Shown: positions 60,932 to 64,000 of the stretch, one piece after another | How positions within the stretch are numbered: the stretch's first letter is position 1 | How the letters are laid out: each line of letters begins with the position of its first letter | Assembly: GCA_002305995.1 (NCBI GenBank) | Contig: DBRN01000003.1 | Location: forward strand, 124,001-188,000 | DNA: 64,000 bases | Source: Atopobiaceae bacterium UBA1367 | GTDB taxonomy: Bacteria; Actinomycetota; Coriobacteriia; Coriobacteriales; Atopobiaceae | Direction of reading: 5' to 3' | Position numbers and translations under genes: made by a program | Notes under the pieces: generated by a model | Seen by the model: the letters and a program-made list of their open reading frames with translations, nothing else | Database searches by the model: none | Told to the model about the DNA's origin: nothing

Positions 60932-61828
60932 ATGCCAAAGAGAACAGTATGCATTCAACACTCGGCACTTCTATCTATCAAAGATGGTTCGCTTGCAGTC
61001 AAGCAGGGAGGAAGTCTAAAGGGGCTAATACCGCTTGAGGAAATCTGGGTTGTGATTCTCGAGACCCATCAGGCGCAGATAACAACCGCTGCTTTGTCCG
61101 AGCTTGTAGATGCTGGCATTGGCGTCATGCTCTGTGGCAACAATCACATGCCAAATGGACTGCTGTTGCCACTGGGGGCTCATTCTCGTCATGCGGCGAT
61201 AGTTGACGATCAGCTGGCAATCTCAAAGCCGCTGAAGAAACGGCTTTGGCAACGGATTGTGGTTTCCAAGATAGAGAATCAGGCTGCAGTACTCGATCTT
61301 CTGGGAAAAGACGGAGCTGCTCTCCACGCTATCTCGAGAGCAGTGCAATCCGGAGATATCTCGAATCGAGAGTCCGTGGCGGCGTGCAGCTATTTCAAAT
61401 CCCTCTTACCCGAGGGAAGTCGAAGGAATGGACCCTATGCCTCCGCGCTGGACTATGGCTACACAGTCCTGAGGGCTGGAATTGGAAGAGCGGCTGTTGG
61501 TGGTGGCTGGCTTGTCTCGAGAGGGATTCACCACAGCAATAACCTGAACGCATTCAATTTAGTGGATGATTTGATAGAGCCCTTTAGGCCAGTCGTTGAT
61601 CTTATCGTGATACAGAAGAAGCTTAGGGGAACTCTGACGAGCGAGACCAAGCGGTCACTTGCGAGTTTGTTTGAATGTCTCGTTTCGACTCAGGAAGGCG
61701 TTGCTGCGGTTCAAACAGCTATCGAAGACGAACTTGACTCCTTAAAGTTGGCAATCAACGCGAGAGATGCCTCGCTGCTGCGGTTGCCTGGCATCGTTCC
61801 GCTTGCACGCGTTGGGCTCCTGGAGTAG
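60932..61828 (+). CDS. cas1: CRISPR-associated endonuclease Cas1 (type II)
   Basis: Integrase of spacer acquisition, 298 residues. ATG 60932 (GCGAGGAGCC just upstream) is preferred to ATG 60914. It starts MPKRTVCIQHSALLSIKDG. GVMLCGNNHMPNG, the metal-binding Glu region (KIENQAAVLDLLG) and HHSNNLNAFNLVDDLIEPFRPVVD with catalytic His/Glu are present. It is followed after 10 bases by cas2. Confidence 0.95.
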   Translation: MPKRTVCIQHSALLSIKDGSLAVKQGGSLKGLIPLEEIWVVILETHQAQITTAALSELVDAGIGVMLCGNNHMPNGLLLPLGAHSRHAAIVDDQLAISKPLKKRLWQRIVVSKIENQAAVLDLLGKDGAALHAISRAVQSGDISNRESVAACSYFKSLLPEGSRRNGPYASALDYGYTVLRAGIGRAAVGGGWLVSRGIHHSNNLNAFNLVDDLIEPFRPVVDLIVIQKKLRGTLTSETKRSLASLFECLVSTQEGVAAVQTAIEDELDSLKLAINARDASLLRLPGIVPLARVGLLE

Positions 61829-61838
61829 TGAGGTCGTG

Positions 61839-62162
61839 ATGAGAATCATGAGGATGCTTGTGATGTTTGATCTGCCGACGGGGAGTAAGGAAGAGCGTAA
61901 GACGTATTCAAAGTTTCGAAAGTTCCTGATATCAGATGGCTATCACATGGAGCAGTTCAGCATCTACTCCAGAATCCTGCTCTCTAGGGACAGCGCGGAG
62001 GTCCATCTGAACAGGATGCGCGCCAATCTTCCGTCTGCGGGAGCCGTTACCGTGATAGTGCTAACAGAGAAGCAGTATGAGAGTAGACAGATACTCATCA
62101 ATTGTGGCGTGCATCACCACGGCACTCCCGACCCTGGGCCGCAGTTGACGCTATCGTTCTAG
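61839..62162 (+). CDS. cas2: CRISPR-associated protein Cas2
   Basis: Structural partner of Cas1, 107 residues. ATG 61839 follows GAGG by 5 bases. RMLVMFDLPTGSKEERKTYSKFRKFLISDGYHMEQFSIYSRI is the Cas2 fold with the conserved Asp. No csn2 or cas4 follows; the next gene is cas9 on the opposite strand, which fits subtype II-C. Confidence 0.94.
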   Translation: MRIMRMLVMFDLPTGSKEERKTYSKFRKFLISDGYHMEQFSIYSRILLSRDSAEVHLNRMRANLPSAGAVTVIVLTEKQYESRQILINCGVHHHGTPDPGPQLTLSF

Positions 62163-62189
62163 GGATGTTGCTGCTGAGGATTGAATGCT

Positions 62190-62222
62190 CCCTCCACCCA
62201 ACTGGGCAGGTTGGGTGGAGGG
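62190..62222. terminator. Bidirectional hairpin between cas2 and cas9
   Basis: CCCTCCACCCAAC / GTTGGGTGGAGGG, a perfect 13-bp stem with a 7-base loop between the convergent genes. Confidence 0.65.
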
Positions 62223-62231
62223 ATGATGTTG

Positions 62232-64000
62232 TTAGCGACGTACCTCAAAGAGCGAGCTATCGGGCCGAAGCGTGATGCGGTCATAGCAGTGCCCGAGACA
62301 GTCTTCCTGCAGGATCCTGACAGTCGTCTCCCTTCCCCAGGAATTGGGGGTTACAGGGAACTCTGGGGCGGGAGCTTGGTTATCTCGGATATCGCGAACG
62401 TCAAGGCGACAGCCACTGATATCCAAACTCCAGAATCTGCCAATGTGGTTGTCGACTATGAATGAATTCCCAGCAAATAACACAATCGGAGATGACACAA
62501 GTGCGGTGGCTGGAACCGGAGTCCAGTTGACCCTTGCAACATGGATTGTGCAAGCCCTTGGTACGTACGTTCCGTCCTTTATAGCAGGAATGTCCGCATA
62601 GTAGACGGGCTCCACATACCACTTGCCCTTGACCTTACCGTTTGGCCGTGCTGTGGGATCAAGCCAGAGTCGCAGGAACGCCATGCCATCGATAATTTTT
62701 ACAGAACCATCAGGGTTGAAGAACACGTTACCAGCCTTGATAGACTTTCTCTGGCGCTTTCCATTGATTGTTTTGTCAACGCTGATGATGGGATACCTTC
62801 CTCTGTCATCCGTGTAGTCGTTCAAGCGATAGAGAGTGTCCTCGAAAACACGTCCGGTGACACCATGGCTGACCATGCGGGTGGGGATCACGAGTTCTCG
62901 GCGGGCGATGACCTCGTCTGCGAAGGTGGGCCAAGGTTGCGTGCTTGCCAGACGGGATTCTCGCATCTGCTTGAAAGAGTTGCGGCCAAGTGCCCTCACT
63001 TCCGCGACTTTCTTCACCGTTGCGTCGGAGCAGGCCGCGATGATGGCGGCATCTACGGCGTGGTGCCGGTCATCTGCCCTGTCCTTGTCACCGTCCTTGC
63101 CAAAATTGAGTCCCCAGACCCAGCGGAGATTACCCGTCGCGCCGCCGGCAACGGCGGAGACATGTTTGACCCTACCATCCTCAGGGAATGCGAGGCTGTC
63201 CTCCAAATAGCTCTTTACCGCTCTGGACATATAGCGGCTATCGTTGAGATTCCTGGCAAGGAAGCCTTCTTGGACCTTTTGATCACCGAGACTGGTGTTC
63301 AAAAGGTTGGCCCTCTTGCGGGGGTTCTTGATTGTGGCGATGATGCGGTTGCGGTACTCGTCCCAGCTAGGTATGCCATCCTCTCCGGAGTTCATCCATT
63401 CGTAGGGCGTCCTCTCCCTCTTGTCCTGGTTGCTTTTAGAGAAGACGAGGACCTTGTTGTTCCTGCTGTCATCGCATGTCCTCGAATAGGGGAGGATGTG
63501 GTCAATCTCGCAGCAGCGGTCATCCCTGATGAGCGTTTCCAAAGGAATTGGGATTCCGGTGTAGAGGTCTCTCTCGCTCTGCTCCTCGCGCATGATGAGC
63601 TTGCGAACAATCCTTTTGGGCACGGCTTCCGGCTCTATCCCCAGCACCCCGGCTGCCACGCCTGCCCACTTTTTGTTTGCAGCCTCGTTCGCTTTCTGTC
63701 GTTTTGAGATGACTTTCTTTTCATGCTTCGATTGCTTGAGCTCGCGGCCGAGCTCGATGTGGATTTCGTCGGGGACGCCGTAGAGCCTGATGAGTGCGTT
63801 CACGATACGGCGCATGCGCCCCATGGCACGGAGGACGACAGGGTTTCTGCAGCTGGGATCATAGACCGCGTAGGGCGGAAGCAGCCTCGAGCGGACGCTG
63901 CGATCTGAGAGCCTGAGCGCGAGAAGTCCGCTGGCCTCCTCTGCATCCTTGAGCGTTCGCACGCTGTCGTCCTTGAAGGCATCCAGAAGCATGCCAAGAG
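62232..64000 (-). CDS. cas9: CRISPR-associated endonuclease Cas9, C-terminal part (5' end outside window)
   Basis: RNA-guided double-strand DNA nuclease. About 589 C-terminal residues are visible and the frame stays open to the right edge. In order: part of the recognition lobe, RuvC-II VPDEIHIELGREL, HNH nuclease CCEIDHILPYSRTCDDSRNNKVLVFSKSNQDK, RuvC-III DRADDRHHAVDAAIIAAC, and the PAM-interacting C-terminus ending DSSLFEVRR. Catalytic His (HNH) and Asp/His (RuvC-III) are present and no frameshift is seen, so it should be active. The size of the C-terminal part fits compact II-C or II-A/C-type Cas9. Orientation convergent with cas1-cas2 departs from the usual cas9-cas1-cas2 operon. Confidence 0.95.
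   Translation of the reverse strand, partial: LGMLLDAFKDDSVRTLKDAEEASGLLALRLSDRSVRSRLLPPYAVYDPSCRNPVVLRAMGRMRRIVNALIRLYGVPDEIHIELGRELKQSKHEKKVISKRQKANEAANKKWAGVAAGVLGIEPEAVPKRIVRKLIMREEQSERDLYTGIPIPLETLIRDDRCCEIDHILPYSRTCDDSRNNKVLVFSKSNQDKRERTPYEWMNSGEDGIPSWDEYRNRIIATIKNPRKRANLLNTSLGDQKVQEGFLARNLNDSRYMSRAVKSYLEDSLAFPEDGRVKHVSAVAGGATGNLRWVWGLNFGKDGDKDRADDRHHAVDAAIIAACSDATVKKVAEVRALGRNSFKQMRESRLASTQPWPTFADEVIARRELVIPTRMVSHGVTGRVFEDTLYRLNDYTDDRGRYPIISVDKTINGKRQRKSIKAGNVFFNPDGSVKIIDGMAFLRLWLDPTARPNGKVKGKWYVEPVYYADIPAIKDGTYVPRACTIHVARVNWTPVPATALVSSPIVLFAGNSFIVDNHIGRFWSLDISGCRLDVRDIRDNQAPAPEFPVTPNSWGRETTVRILQEDCLGHCYDRITLRPDSSLFEVRR

Overview
The window is G+C-rich bacterial chromosome, with in-frame GTG and TTG starts, strong Shine-Dalgarno (SD) sequences, and operons joined by ATGA/GTGA overlaps. 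Gene content (alaS-ruvX-mltG-yqeG-aroK-aroB-like-pepQ, secG, asrABC, a type II CRISPR system) suggests an anaerobic actinobacterium of the class Coriobacteriia, probably near Olsenella/Atopobiaceae. This placement is an inference from gene order and base composition; no 16S gene is present.

Layout. 1-7.3 kb: housekeeping operon (3' end of alaS, ruvX, mltG, a YqeG phosphatase, shikimate kinase, a 3-dehydroquinate synthase homologue that has lost its active-site residues, an M24 prolidase). 7.4-14.1 kb: tRNA-Ala, secG and a complete oligopeptide ABC transporter. 14.3-18.7 kb: tRNA-Leu, -Gly and -Cys, a PAS-GAF-SpoIIE phosphatase and a fused STAS/anti-sigma kinase, separated by a repeat block with an exact 42-bp period. 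18.8-24.0 kb: cysteine desulfurase, mnmA and an iron/cobalamin-type ABC transporter. 24.1-27.0 kb: anaerobic sulfite reductase asrABC. 27-32 kb: small unknown genes, hydrolase, GntR regulator, methyltransferase. 32.4-39.1 kb: aspartate-family amino-acid locus, thrC-thrB-thrH divergent from hom-lysC-asd. 39.2-39.4 kb: tRNA-His and tRNA-Lys.

39.5-50.8 kb is the most unusual stretch. It holds a DUF805 membrane protein, a zinc-ribbon membrane protein, a sensor/kinase/response-regulator trio in which membrane sensor and kinase are separate proteins, a truncated FtsZ-like protein, and divergently from it a roughly 1,100-residue protein fusing two CbbX/SpoVK-type AAA+ modules to an FtsH-type (M41) zinc protease, followed by a 49-residue protein and a YbjN-like protein. 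A 32-bp element (29/32 identical) lies about 200 bp before both the zinc-ribbon gene and the AAA-protease gene, in the same orientation to each. I regard this as the best candidate for an undescribed system, probably regulated proteolysis tied to envelope or division state.

51-57.5 kb: amino-acid ABC transporter, NUDIX hydrolase, tRNA-Arg, secreted nuclease lipoprotein, DUF3021-like membrane protein, rhodanese lipoprotein. Intergenic repeats of one family (TTTGTAGGTGCA / GTGCAGACAA motifs) occur near 32.2, 54.3 and 56.1 kb with conserved internal spacing in two of them.

57.5-64 kb is visibly more A+T-rich and probably acquired: an Ltp-domain protein (a family known from phage superinfection exclusion), a CRISPR array of 16 identical 36-bp repeats and 15 spacers, a tracrRNA recognisable by its pairing to the repeat, cas1, cas2, and convergent to them the 3' part of cas9 running off the window. 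The repeat ends in an extended -10-like sequence, as in Neisseria II-C arrays, so each spacer may be transcribed from its own repeat.
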